DNA from: Apostichopus japonicus
Taxonomy: Eukaryota > Echinodermata > Holothuroidea > Aspidochirotida > Stichopodidae
Reading direction: 5' to 3'
NCBI RefSeq assembly: GCF_037975245.1
Contig: NC_092579.1
Coordinates: 11,828,678 to 11,892,677 of the forward strand
Length of the DNA: 64,000 nucleotides
The translations under genes were made by a program, and so were the position numbers. Within the stretch, counting starts at the first letter, position 1; the number at the start of each line of letters is the position of its first letter. The notes beneath the pieces are model-generated. The model was not told where the DNA came from, did not search any database, and saw only the letters and a list, made by a program, of their open reading frames with translations. Of the stretch, positions 1-10,282 are shown piece after piece.

Positions 1-186
1 CTGCATAATTACCTAATTTGAAACCTAATTAGTTGGCATACATGTAATGATATACTTTAACACCAAAACATTGCAATTTTGTTAATCCCCTTCATTATAA
101 CCTTAATTAATGAACAATTAATAAAAATGTATCTATCCTACCTATGTAACCATGTACATAAATTTATGTAGGTAAATAGATAATGG

Positions 187-295
187 AATTTTAGACAATG
201 GAAAAGAGCTATGAAATTTATGGCTAGAACAGGATTCGAACCACTGATCTCTGAATTACAAACCCAGCGCTCGACCAACTGAGCTACCCAGCTCT
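187..295 (-). mobile_element. tRNA-Thr-like SINE copy (head plus start of body)
   Basis: On the minus strand, 295 down to 222 folds as a decayed tRNA. It has a good A box (TAGCTCAGTTGG), an anticodon stem CTGGG/TTCAG around loop TTTGTAA (anticodon TGT, threonine-like) and a perfect B box (GGTTCGAATCC). The T stem has two mismatches and the acceptor stem one, so this is not a working tRNA gene. The sequence after the tRNA part (ATAAATTTCATAGCTC..., 221 down to 187) recurs next to a second, damaged head at 494-560. That recurrence identifies a SINE rather than a lone pseudo-tRNA. The SINE 3' end may reach further left, to about 120. Confidence 0.7.
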
Positions 296-493
296 AATTA
301 ATTAATGGTGATCCCTATAGCCATCTCTTTTCTGAGGGCGCCAGTCAGAAACCATAGTACCTTGCATACCATGTAACCAGGGATCATGCCCCAGTTTCAT
401 TTGTTCCAATCCAGAAAGCAACAGGGAAGGGAACTTCATGAGAGATTTGGCTTTTATAAATAATATATAAGTAAATGAAAAATGGTTATCTAA
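296..493. other. spacer between two inverted SINE copies
   Basis: Unique-looking non-coding DNA lying between oppositely oriented copies of the tRNA-Thr-like SINE. It contains a GATCCCTA / AGGGATC inverted pair and no convincing open frame. Confidence 0.4.
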
Positions 494-560
494 TCCAGAG
501 ATCTCTGTTTTAAAATCCTGTTCTCGCCATAAATTTCTTTGCTCTTTTCTATTACATAAA
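494..560 (+). mobile_element. 5'-truncated copy of the tRNA-Thr-like SINE
   Basis: The sequence CCAGAGATCTCTG ... AATCCTGTTCTCGCC followed by ATAAATTTCTTTGCTC matches the reverse complement of 187-272, with about one difference in five. Box A is missing and box B has decayed (GTTTTAAAATCC in place of GGTTCGAATCC). It lies inverted relative to the first copy. Confidence 0.6.
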
Positions 561-3500
561 TTGTATATGAATTCTTTCCTCCACTTTTTTAGGTATAATG
601 TGACTTAAACATACTAGAGTAACTTTTATCGCATTCATGTAGTACATATAAGATCTTAAAAACATGACTGCATGTATTCTTTTCATCAAATGTGACCAAA
701 TTTTAGCAATCTTTCATTTAAATGTCATCTTATGGAATTGATCACACTTAAGGAACAGCATGAGAATTATGAAGGCCTGTATACAACTTTTAATGGAAGT
801 TTTATCACGAATTGCTCTTTGCTCCACAAATTATAGTTACCAAACATGTATCTATATATTCCCATCATACTACCTGTATACAATAAACTCCCAGCTACTG
901 CAGTGTCTGGGCATTCACGATTTTTTTCCGTGACGAGTTTGCCACAAGTTAAAGGAAACCCATTTATGAAGAGGCACTAAAGATTTCACTTCATGAAATA
1001 TTTAAATATCATCAAGTCAGGATTGATTAGCTGTAATGGAAAACTGAGAATTAACAGGACTATCGTAGATCTAAACAACAACTTGATATTCTTGTTGCTG
1101 GAATCAAACACGAAACGCCGATAAAGTCACAATTTTAGGAACAATCTGGCTTTTCTAATTGACAGGCTAGAAGCATTCTAGCAATTTTTCAAATCATAAA
1201 CATTGCCAGCTAGGCTCCAAAAAATAAATGGAAAAGCTTGAATTACGTCAGATTTAGGCCGCTCAGAAGGTCTACTATATAGCCTTTTCCCGTTTTTTTT
1301 CCCCTGAAAGAACCGCCAGCCCAAGACACTTATGACTCAAACATTTTCAATTAAAAGCCATCAAGTCACCAGCAGAGCTAAAAGTAGTAATTTTAAAAGT
1401 CCTACCAGACAGCTAGGAGATGCTCTGATTATAATGATCTTTAAAGTGGACAGCTCTGCATGACATTACACTACATAGATTATGTACAAGTGATGGAATG
1501 ATATGGTAGTTACAGGGGTTGTTTTTTGTGTGTCTGTGGAGGGGAGGGGGGGGGGGATTTTTCCGCCCTATACGCTGGAGGTATTAAAGCAATGGAACAA
1601 TAAAGCCTACAACAATAGGGGCTTTATTCAACTTATTTCAATTATGCAAGAGGAAATGGTGTACTGTAAGTTATAAAACAAACTACATAATCCATATTCA
1701 AATTTTGTTGACTTCCTATCAAAACACACGGACAATCAAATTTTAATCTAGATGAGTTGATACAGTAAAGAATGCATTTTGTCAATATGTGTTACGGTCA
1801 GTATAAAGACTAAAAATCGTTTTCTTTTATAATTTGCATTTATAACTAACTGCATGGGGTAAAACGGAAAATGTTGTTGTTATTTATTAAGTTTAACTTA
1901 GAGCAAAACACAAATAGTAATTTATGCATAAAATCCTGGACTTTATCAAACCCTTAATCTTGCATAAATATTCAATTCAGTGAACGAACAGGAAAAATAT
2001 TATGTATCTTTGAGGTCAAATTTTTCTTTGTAGACCCTTTCAAAATAGTCCATCACTATAGTAATTGAAAACTTGGGAAAGAAATTAAACAACAATTACT
2101 GAATTAAAGAATTGCACAAAATTGATCCATTAATTATAATCAGAGAAAGATTTGACTATGACATGAAACGTAATGTTTAAGTATATAACATGACCATTCT
2201 GGCAGATTTATAAACAAACCCTGTTGACAATAGCAGTACATAGATTTGCCAAAACCTAACAGCTAGGGAAATGGCTATTACATGCATTATTTGTGCTAAA
2301 ATAGTTGTAACATCCAATGGTGGCTTGGTTATAAACCGAGTGTAGAGTAATACTTTCAGGGTTAACTATCTTGCATCTGGCAAAGTCATTATTACTTAAA
2401 CAGCATCTGTCCTGTTGAATTATCATAAAAGTTTGAAGAATGAAAGTTCTGACAAGATAATGTTAGTACATGAGACTAAAGGTCAAAGAGGTCAGAACTG
2501 ATGTTGATACAACAGGGTTCTAACAATGGTTTCTAAAGTGAGGTATATACTTAGTAGGACATGACAGTGCTTATGTAAATCGAAATTATGGATGATGTTT
2601 TTATATGTCCTTGAGATTGTAGTACCCCCTAGAGTATAAAGTCAACTGTTGACTTGAATGATAATATGTGTACTCTTTGTATTCATATTGATTCTTCTTA
2701 AAATATGTCCGTATATTAAATCAGGTGTTGACAACAGTCTGGTAGGAGAATGGAGCTTGAGGGATGAGGGGGGGGGGGGAGTGGGGATGAAGGAGAGGGC
2801 ATAATTTGGGAGGGGATGAGTATATCATCTCCCATATTTAATTTATCTGAATCCCCCCCTCCCTCTCCCACTCCCAACCCCTCTGTATTTTTAAATCACT
2901 TATCCTCTCTCAAAAGGGATCCTTTACTGTACAACATTAGCCTAACTATAGTACTGTACAGTGGACTTAAATATTGAGTTGATTCCAGAGCTAATTCATA
3001 TAACAGGGGGGGGGGGGGTAGGCCGAGGCCAAATTAACTTCCCTCTTCCATATTCCTTAACCTTAGTTTAGACTTAGCATCTAGTGCCAGTGCCAGAACT
3101 GAAATTCTCATGGGTTCCACTTACTCAGCTCCAAAACTTCAATTGAATGAAGTTCCATTTCTATTTGAATTTTACTTTGTTTTTCCGAAAAGGCTAAAAA
3201 CATATCCTGTAGTGTATAAACCTTAATAGCTCTGCAGCAATTTGAAGTTCAAATTAATGTGAGTGATTGCTAACTTCAATCAGTAGAAAACTGTGACTTC
3301 GAATAAATTTTCTTCAGGGGTGTGATATTTGCTATTTGTCAGAGCTTGAAGTAGTTTTACCTTAGCTGAGAATACATGCATAGTCAGTGTTACAATACTG
3401 ATTCTTGATAGTGAAAATTAAGAAGGGGGGGGGGGGGAGAAGCAGATTGAAATACATTAGGAAATGATATTATAAATTGATAGTAAAAATTCTATGATTT

Positions 3501-3715
3501 AATAATAACAAGTGTTTACATGAATTACTTATTGAAAGTCTGACTTTCATATAATAGATTGCTTGATCATAAAAGATTGCCTGATAGTACACATAGATGT
3601 GGTGTTGAGAGGATCCAGTGAATTAAATCAAGAAATTCACTTTGAAATAGTCTGCATGTATTGGTCCTATACAGCAAAAGTCCTATTGTGAAGCGTATTC
3701 TAGTTTATATTGTTA
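561..3715. other. non-coding, no gene seen; G runs and inverted repeats
   Basis: No frame here looks coding. Positions 1237-1440 are richer in unique words, with a TTACGTCA (ATF/CREB-like) site and a TATATA box, but no linked exon is visible. A hairpin AATAAAGCC / GGCTTTATT lies at 1599-1607 and 1620-1628. Long G runs lie at 1546-1556, 2768-2779, 3006-3018 and 3425-3437. Positions 2768-2885 pair a G-rich half with a C-rich half (to CCCCTCTG), a loose inverted repeat that may be an old MITE, but I found no target duplication. Confidence 0.5.
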
Positions 3716-3990
3716 TTATGACGTCACCCATGGCTCGCGCATTGGTGGTTTGCGCTGTGGTGTGACGGGATATAAATCACACACTATTAGAAGCGTATGT
3801 TTTGTTTTAAATGATTCAAGGTTGGAAGACAGCCAAACTGGTTCAAATTGGTTGAGTGCCCATTTGCATGTGCTCATCTGCATATCAGGTTGGCACTCAA
3901 CCAATCAAGAGTTTGGTGAAGGGTGAGTTATAAGTTTAGACCAATCGGGTTCAAGGGCAGAGCGTGTGCCCTGTGCATCGCGTCGTAATT
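3716..3990. promoter_or_regulatory. promoter-like block: CRE, paired CCAAT boxes, octamer
   Basis: A perfect palindromic CRE (TGACGTCA) lies at about 3719. A 14-bp perfect inverted repeat, attggttgagtgcc (3847-3860) and ggcactcaaccaat (3892-3905), places two CCAAT boxes in opposite directions. Its 31-nt spacer holds an exact octamer (ATTTGCAT) and CTGCATATC. Further CCAAT boxes occur near 3744 (inverted) and 3942. CpG is locally higher than in the surroundings (CTCGCGC, GCATCGCGTCG). CRE, CCAAT and octamer sites together are typical of RNA polymerase II promoters, but no exon could be tied to this block. It could also be a viral- or LTR-like promoter. Confidence 0.4.
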
Positions 3991-4206
3991 TGTTATTTTT
4001 GAATCAGGGGTTTAAGTGTCTCATAAAGACATATCGGGGAGTTTAAGTTTATCATCCGAAGTCTATGGACGTATAGAACAGTAGGCTCTGTAATTTTTAT
4101 TTATTTTGTACATTTTAATTATCCAAAGTTATAGTTTTATTAAGAATCATATATATTATCAAGTACCCGCTTTTCCTGATTGTTTCACGCTTGGTTCGAC
4201 GTTATC

Positions 4207-4257
4207 AGTGTAAGGCCCGGCTTACCGTTCCCGAATTACCTAAATAAGCCTTACACT
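4207..4257. repeat. 10-bp perfect inverted repeat
   Basis: AGTGTAAGGC (4207-4216) and GCCTTACACT (4248-4257) are perfect inverted arms around a 31-nt spacer that also contains GGCTTACCG. It could be a MITE end, a hairpin RNA or chance. No target duplication was found. Confidence 0.35.
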
Positions 4258-6040
4258 ATGTACAAAGTGCCAAAATTTACTGACAAATTATCCAATTCAG
4301 GATAATTGCATTCTTTAATTTTTCCTTCCCGGCCTTCATCTCTTCTCCCCCTCCCCTCTCCTCTCCTCCCCTTCCTTTTCCTTTCCTTCCTTCCTCCACC
4401 CTACTCTCTTCATTCCATATTTCAACATTCCTTGGTTTCCTTCTTCTTCCCTTAACAAACCCTCTCTTCTGCCTTCTCGCTTCTGCTCATTTAGTCCCTG
4501 CCCCCTCTTCAGCCCACGACCACCCTCTTTAGACCTTCCACATTCCAATCCCCTTTTTAACCCCTCCCTTTCTCTAAAATTAGAACCTCAACTTTAAAAG
4601 ATCTGATAAGTTATTTATAAGACATAAATTAACAGATATATTCTATGAAATATTGATCACATTCTGCAGTTGTAGTTTTCCACAGTAGCAGAAATTTTGC
4701 TTCTTCGGATGTTACGTGGTCTGATCACAAATTCAAAACGGTCATATTTTAGAGAACAAAATAATTTAAAACTGGAGTCTATATGCCAAGTATCAATAAT
4801 TTATCAGCAATGACTTTGCTGGGTACTGAATCTGATGTTACTGTACAAGAGCATATCATATGATGGTTTACTATTCATGCATACTGTAGGATACTTGTCA
4901 AAGCTGGTTTTAAAATACTCTCTGTTAAACTTTATGACACATATTTGCTGATTTTCAACCTCCTAAAAATGAAATATTATATCTACTTGTTTAGTCTCCT
5001 TTAGTTTTGGTCATTTTGTATTCTGGATGCATTTCATACTTGTTTACTTCAAAGATATTTTGACAAAATATTTTAGAATCTAAATTGCAAATATTTGAGA
5101 GTGCATATATAAATTTGACTAGAATTCTTACTGGATGAATTCTGTTTTAAGTATGAGCTCTGTTACATATATACATGAACTGAATGAAATATATTCCTTC
5201 TGAATAGGTTTCTTGGACTTGCATGGGTACAAAGCCTCCAAATCATTAAACCTTATGGTCACAACATCTAAGAAAGGTGTGACTAAAACCTCCCTTCCCC
5301 CCATCTTTTTCCCCCACCCTATTCTCCATCCTCTATCTGCTCCTATCTTCATTACACATTATGTCCATCCATACTCACATGATATCTCCCCTCATTATCG
5401 CCATATATGTTCCTTCTCCCTACTCACCTCATTTACACTCATCAACCCGCCACCCCCCTTCCCTCCCAGTCCCAACTGTTACATCCCTCTGCATGGTTGA
5501 TTCCCATAGCTCTTTTTAATTCTCTCTTTCTTTTCATCTGTTCTGTCCAAATTTTCTCACGGTCCAATTTATTTGTCTGTCCATCCATCTATTTTAAATG
5601 TGTCCTCAGTCTGTTCTCATTTCAGTTCCTCTTTGACTGTCAGGATCCAAACATTATGTGTGGTCCTCTAACTAAATGTGAACAACTTTACATATCTCAA
5701 AATATTTATATGTATACACCTATACTCGGTCCTCTCCCCACCCCTCTCCTCCCCTACTCTCTCATTCCCTCGCCCCTCCTCTTTCCTCTTTTACTCTCTT
5801 TCCACGTTTTTCTTTCCTTAATTTTCTAAATGATCATATATATAGGTCAAGAGTTATTATCCAGTTTATTTTCATTATATTTTTTTAAATTTCTCAGGTA
5901 TTAATTTTCACATTATGTCTTCAACATTTTGAACATTTTTGTGAAGTTACCATGTCGATTCTAAAATTGAGAAAATTTCTAACCTGAGTAAGTTACAAAT
6001 TGTATTTTCATAAGTTCCCAACAGTTGGAAGTCTGACCTC
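4258..6040. other. non-coding with two long pyrimidine tracts
   Basis: Positions 4321-4570 and 5290-5830 are strongly C/T-rich on the plus strand (CCTCCC, CTCTCC, TTCCTT blocks). They yield artefactual open frames, Gly/Arg/Glu-rich on the minus strand and Pro/Leu/Ser-rich on the plus. Long mirror-symmetric pyrimidine tracts like these can adopt triplex (H-DNA) forms. Between them is ordinary AT-rich DNA. Confidence 0.55.
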
Positions 6041-6059
6041 AATATATGACCGTTACTAG

Positions 6060-6145
6060 CAAATTTTCGAGCACAGCTACTTGACCCGGAAGTAATTGTT
6101 TCGCGCAAATCCGGTTCTACGGACTTCGGTTCGCTACTTCCATGT
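6060..6145 (+). promoter_or_regulatory. E2F/ETS-type promoter of the 6146 exon
   Basis: Just upstream of the ATG at 6146 there is an ETS core CCCGGAAGTAA (6085-6095), an exact E2F consensus TTTCGCGC (6099-6106), and an inverted ETS-like ATCCGGTT (about 6109-6116). No TATA box is visible. This is the layout of a CpG-bearing, TATA-less promoter, often found at cell-cycle, replication or housekeeping genes. Motifs were read by eye. Transcription starting here is inferred. Confidence 0.5.
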
Positions 6146-6319
6146 ATGGATGTAATCGGTAAAATTCGCAAACATCCCAATGTCATTCGGGTTTACGAGT
6201 ATCGTAGCTCGATAAAGGATACTTTAGAGACTCAAATACGATCATTTCTGGAAAGAAACGAAGATTTTACCAATAGAACAGTGCATTTTCTTATCGACGA
6301 CCAACGCAAAAACATAAAG
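6146..6319 (+). CDS. probable first coding exon, unknown protein (58 codons, phase 0)
   Basis: ATG at 6146 opens 58 codons that end exactly at AAG|GTAAGT (donor GT at 6320-6321), the optimal animal splice donor. Reading through the donor gives a stop 11 codons later, as expected for an intron. The peptide begins MDVIGKIRKHPNVIRVYEYR and continues hydrophilic with regular spacing, looking like a folded cytosolic or nuclear domain (charged helix around IKDTLETQIRSFLERNED, then a strand VHFLIDD). There is no signal peptide or membrane segment. Base composition is more balanced than the flanks. I do not recognise the family. The promoter sites suggest a growth- or cell-cycle-linked role, by inference only. 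An out-of-frame ATG at 6142 precedes the chosen start. No downstream exon was found within the window. Confidence 0.55.
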
Positions 6320-7948
6320 GTAAGTCAAATCGAGTCGACGTCTATCGTTATGTGACTTTCGCGTCTTAGACAACTTTTAACCGTAAAAATAGCATTTTTG
6401 TAATATATAAGCTTGAATCTTACTCATATTTTTCAGAAAAGTTGTAACTCCCCCGAAAAGTGTGATTTTTTGGTCAACGAAAATGGTGCTCCTATGTGCT
6501 TTTGGTTGCCCCTAATACATGTATCCTAACGTACATAATACACATATACACGAAAGCACCGTATCCTATAACGTGCAGCCTAGCGCTATATGTCGACTAT
6601 GATGTAGCTAGTGCTAGATTTGCAACGTCTCGTATTTTTCGTAATCTTTCTATTCGGCATAGATTCCCTTCATTTTTTTGCGTTAATATGGAAAAATCAG
6701 GGAGTTGATAAGTCACGGTACTACTTATGGCTACTAAATAGTTAAAATTTAAAATTTCGAGGGCATAGCGGACAGTAATATTACTATACTAGGCCCCTAG
6801 TACAAGCCTAGGCTAGCCTATAGGCCTAGTACTTTTGTATTTACTAAAGTAATATACTACGACAAGTTTTTACTACAGGTAGGCCCTAGCCTAGTTTTAT
6901 TAATACTAGAATACCTGCATAGTTTAGTCCAATTTTAATAATGGACTAAGGCCTATAACCTTTAGTTCTTAGCCTACGCCTTCTCGTCCTTGTGTAATAA
7001 TTCTAAGGGGCCTGTTCTTGAAAAGATTTGGACTGCATAAGATACAATTTAGTATTATTATTATTTTACAAAAATTATTAGTAGTACAAGTAGACTGCCT
7101 TTGTACTATGTATAAGTTAAGATCATGGCTTATGATGAGTTTTATTAAAGCTGGACTGGGTGAAAATTTCCGCCATCCTGGGATCGGGATCCATTTCAAT
7201 GTCACTTTGTTACAAGTGTTCAAGACCGGTATTAGATCCATGACTTAAGTCTAGGCCCAATTCCCTATGCTTAATATGTAGAGCAAGATACGTAACACAG
7301 AAATAAAACTAGCTTGCTTTATACTGCTTACACTTTATACTTATTGCTATTACAGTTAGACCTACTGCTGGTACTTGAGAACAATTGCACCTCATAGAGC
7401 CATGTAGTTGTACATAGCTACTTATAATTCCAGGTGACTTAAAACAATATCAGGGATCATTTTGTGACAACATGTTTTGCTGTTAACGAGAGTTTACGAT
7501 CTTTTTATTGTTATGTTGTTTTCTATGATAGGTACAGTAGTAGAAGTACTTAGTTAGTCATTCACGTACAGTCTTCCCTATGTGTGTGTGTGTCACACAC
7601 AGATTTCTCTAAGGTGCTTTCCCATGTATATATGACCAAAAAAAAGTTATTCCCAAAAAGAAGAAAAGTTTCATTCACTATTAGATTTGTTTTGTTATGT
7701 ATAATGACTAACATTGCAAAATGCAGTTCCACTGGTATTAAGTATTAGCCCAGAGAGCTTCCAGAGTTTATTACATCCTCATGTTTATTATCCTCATATC
7801 TGAAGTCTTCATATAAGAGTTTATTTATAGAAATCTGTTAATAAATGTAGTCTCACATTCTATTTAATACTATATATCTTTAAGTTCCTAGCTCTCTTAT
7901 ATGTACCCGTAGTAAGAAGGAATGCAGCCTGTGGATCAGTTAAGTGCC
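6320..7948. other. presumed first intron of the 6146 gene; TAGGCC-rich stretch
   Basis: If the 6146 exon is real, this begins its first intron. Positions 6790-6975 contain many TAGGCC, CCTAGG and TAGCCTA words, a bias I associate with echinoderm DNA. A (TG)n/(CA)n hairpin-forming run lies at about 7578-7602. The remainder is AT-rich with nothing recognisable. Confidence 0.4.
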
Positions 7949-8157
7949 TGTTGTTACAACTCTGCTCCAAACTATTGTTTGTTTAATCAGGTTGTATTAT
8001 TAGTGTGCTACCTTTAAGCAATTTTGTTTTCTATATATGTGTAATTTACATTTTTCCTCAGTTTCTGTTATACTCTTATAGAAAGAACAAGTTGTGTGCA
8101 GCAACAGGCTGTAATATACTCAGCAGTCTCATGCCTATTCTCTAGCTAACTCGAACA
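7949..8157 (+). mobile_element. probable 5' LTR of a Copia element
   Basis: The segment starts TGTTGTTAC (or TGTTAC at 7952) and ends CGAACA, giving TGTT...AACA termini directly before a Copia-type primer site and a decayed Copia gag. About 205 bp is a reasonable Copia LTR length. The 5' edge is inferred from the termini only, because no second LTR was seen in the window to confirm it. Confidence 0.45.
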
Positions 8158-8173
8158 GGTTATTGGCCCAGAC
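8158..8173 (+). other. primer binding site, half-tRNA iMet type
   Basis: GGTTATTGGCCCAGAC differs by one base, over its first 14 bases, from the complement of the anticodon region of initiator tRNA-Met (GGTTATGGGCCCAG). Drosophila copia primes from an internal half of this tRNA. Its position right after the inferred LTR end and 125 bp before the gag start fits. Confidence 0.6.
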
Positions 8174-8298
8174 ACATACACTGGAAGTTAACTGTGTAGA
8201 ATAGATTGTTGTTTGGAATTTATGTGCTGATTTTGGAACCATTTCTTGGGAATTGTCGGTACTTAAATTGGTTAATTTAGTCGTGACAACTGACCAAT

Positions 8299-8765
8299 AT
8301 GGCTGGAACAACAGAAAATATGACGTGGAAAATTAACAAAATGGATGGCTCGAACTGGCTGACATGGAATTTCCAGATGAGACATTTGTTTCTTGCAAAA
8401 GGCCTGTGGGCTATGAGGATGGCTCAGGAAAGTTGGGGGTTACTGTATGTGAGAAGTAGAAGAGTGCAAACTTGAAAAAGACACAAAGTTCTGGCATTTT
8501 TCACCATTGTGCTTGCAATAGCATCTAGTCAGCTGGAATTAATTACAACAAGTGAGAAACCTAGTGATGCTTAGGATGCCTTGCGTACTCTGTTCGAAAA
8601 GGATTCTCTAACCAACAAAATTCAGCTCAAGAAAAAGTACCTCAGAACTGAAATGGCAGAGGGCAAGTCAGTTGGAAATAATTTGAATTATATGAAAGGA
8701 AGTATGGATCGTTGGGCTGCTATTGGTGCTCCTATTTCTGAAGAAGATCAGGTTGTTAAAGTTAT
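8299..8765 (+). pseudogene. Copia-type gag remnant, broken
   Basis: In one frame from ATG 8299 the translation has the Copia gag pattern: an N-terminal 'K-x-DGSNWLTWxFQMRHLFLAKGLW' type motif, then a 'D-x-LRTLFEKDSL-x-NK-x-x-LKKKYLRTEM' block, then 'AAIGAPISEEDQVVKV'. Two in-frame stops break it: TGA at about 8473 and TAG at about 8572, the latter at a position where the family normally has a tryptophan codon. Homology stops near 8765. No zinc knuckle, protease, integrase or reverse transcriptase follows, so only the 5' end of the element survives. In the intact element gag forms the particle shell. This copy is presumably inert. The long frame at 8581-9033 is the open tail of this gag plus unrelated DNA. 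Confidence 0.85.
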
Positions 8766-10200
8766 ATGTCAAGTTTGGACTTATTTATTTACTTTCTACT
8801 CTTACCTTTTACTTTTATATATTTGTCTTTTAATTTTAATCTTATGCTATATGTCACAGGTATATCTCACCATTTCAAAGTTACAAAACTATCCATCCTG
8901 CCACCTGAACTGTTTTTGCTATGTCATGCCTTCACTATGCCACCTTGAAATACCCCTTCCAGTCATAATGCACTTGACATTGTGTGTGATTTTTTTTCAG
9001 ACAACATTATTGTATGAAGTCTTCACAGTATGAAGTGTGTTTCATTTCAAGAAGTATTCAAATTTTGTTAAGCTATTCCTTCCATTTGAACAAAGTATTT
9101 CACTTTGAAGTGATCGAAGTAATTTATATTTCATGCCCATATTTTCACAGGACATTAAAACATGTTCTTTCATGGAGAGTGTCACACAAATGTTTTTTGT
9201 TTTCTTTTTTCTGTTGCTTAAAGTGCCTTATTGTTACAGTTATAAAATCAATAAAAGACCAGGCAACTCTATTTCCACTGTTGACTTATGTTCTACTATG
9301 CATGTGCAAAAGAAAAAGAAAACAGCCCTACTCAAAATATTTGGTCAGAGTATCCATAGAACGTAATGTATCCAAACACGTCCTGTGTACTGAAAGTCAG
9401 CTTTTAATTAAAGTCCCCATATGTGGCAAAACCACCTCATCCCTCCAAAATACCCTAACTCTTCCCAAAGCTGGTGAACACCACACCCATCCTAAAGCTG
9501 GGAAACTCCAAACCCTTCCCCAAATCCGCTAAGCACCACATTCCCTCCCCAAAACCCCTAAAAACACCACACCCCTCCCCTAAACAACACACCCCTACCC
9601 AAGCCACAGTACTTAACTTCAATATTGGCAAGCAGTTATGTAGTGTGTGTGATACATGAACCAAACAAGGATTGGTATTGACTGGAAAACTGTTAACTGA
9701 TATTTATTGATGAATATAAGCAACAGATGAGTACCCAGCTTTGCAGAATCTCACTGAGTAAGGGCTACTGTGGAATTATGGTAAGTGGGTAAGTATAAAT
9801 CATTTGGTATTGTAGGTATAAATCATTCGGAATTGTTGGAAGTTCCTTAGAAAGCAACTAGAAATAAGGTTTGGCCTAGGCCATGTTACCTTTGTATATT
9901 CAATGTGGTATGACCCCTTCAGTTTTGACAACAGACTCGGGGAAAATTTGTGTTACCTTAATAGTTACCACCATTAATTTAGCTAGAAAGGAAACACCAT
10001 CTCCCTTGCCCCCTCCCCCATTTTGTCTCTCTTACCCCTCCCATACGCAGCTCTCAGTAATTTCACATTTTACCTAATCATATATTAGAATTTGGGACAA
10101 AATTTCTTCCAAACCTTAGCACAACTTAAATTACTTAATTTCACGCCACAAAACCTAACATTCCTAATAGACCGTACACTAAAGGAATGGGTTCCACTAC
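8766..10200. other. non-coding; C-rich degenerate repeat at 9420-9610
   Basis: AT-rich DNA after the Copia break. Positions 9420-9610 are A/C-rich with recurring CCCAAAGCTG, CACCACACCC and CTCCCCAAAA words, a degenerate simple repeat. It explains the Pro/His/Thr-rich frames at 9014-9659, which I do not treat as genes. A GGCCTAGGCC palindrome lies at about 9872. Confidence 0.5.
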
Positions 10201-10202
10201 AT

Positions 10203-10269
10203 TGAAAACGATTTGAATGAAGTCTTGTCGGTAGTAGCCCATAGCATGAAAACGGCTTGGCGAAAGTCT
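10203..10269 (+). promoter_or_regulatory. pair of direct repeats upstream of the 10283 start
   Basis: TGAAAACGATTTGAATGAAG (from 10203) is repeated as TGAAAACGGCTTGGCGAAAG (from 10247), offset 44 bp and matching at about three of four bases. The second copy ends 13 bp before the candidate ATG. They may be duplicated factor sites. Confidence 0.3.
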
Positions 10270-10282
10270 ACCTAATTTCAAA

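Noticed and set aside
222-295. Functional tRNA-Thr gene
   Set aside because: T stem has two mismatches, acceptor stem one, and the adjoining body is shared with a second locus, so it is a SINE head.
1599-1628. Histone-type 3' stem-loop
   Set aside because: The AATAAAGCC/GGCTTTATT hairpin has a 12-nt loop and wrong sequence. No histone frame is nearby.
2768-2885. MITE with G-rich/C-rich ends
   Set aside because: Inverted symmetry is only compositional and I found no target duplication at either edge.
4336-4548. Arg/Glu/Gly-rich minus-strand open frame
   Set aside because: Translation of a C/T-rich tract. Low complexity and no codon structure.
5213-5829. Overlapping plus frames of 95 and 140 codons
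   Set aside because: Lie over pyrimidine-rich DNA, which lacks stop codons by composition. Peptides are Pro/Leu/Phe/Ser simple sequence.
6484-6708. Possible THAP-domain start (MVLLCAFGC, later HRFPSFF)
   Set aside because: The THAP-like CxxxGC-type start is followed by a stop within two codons. The FHRFP-like piece is in another frame and the CxxH part is missing. Chance is more likely.
8581-9532. 150- and 172-codon plus frames
   Set aside because: The first is the open tail of the broken Copia gag running into unrelated DNA. The second is a Phe/Cys/Leu-rich stretch that then enters the A/C-rich repeat. Neither has its own start context or motif.
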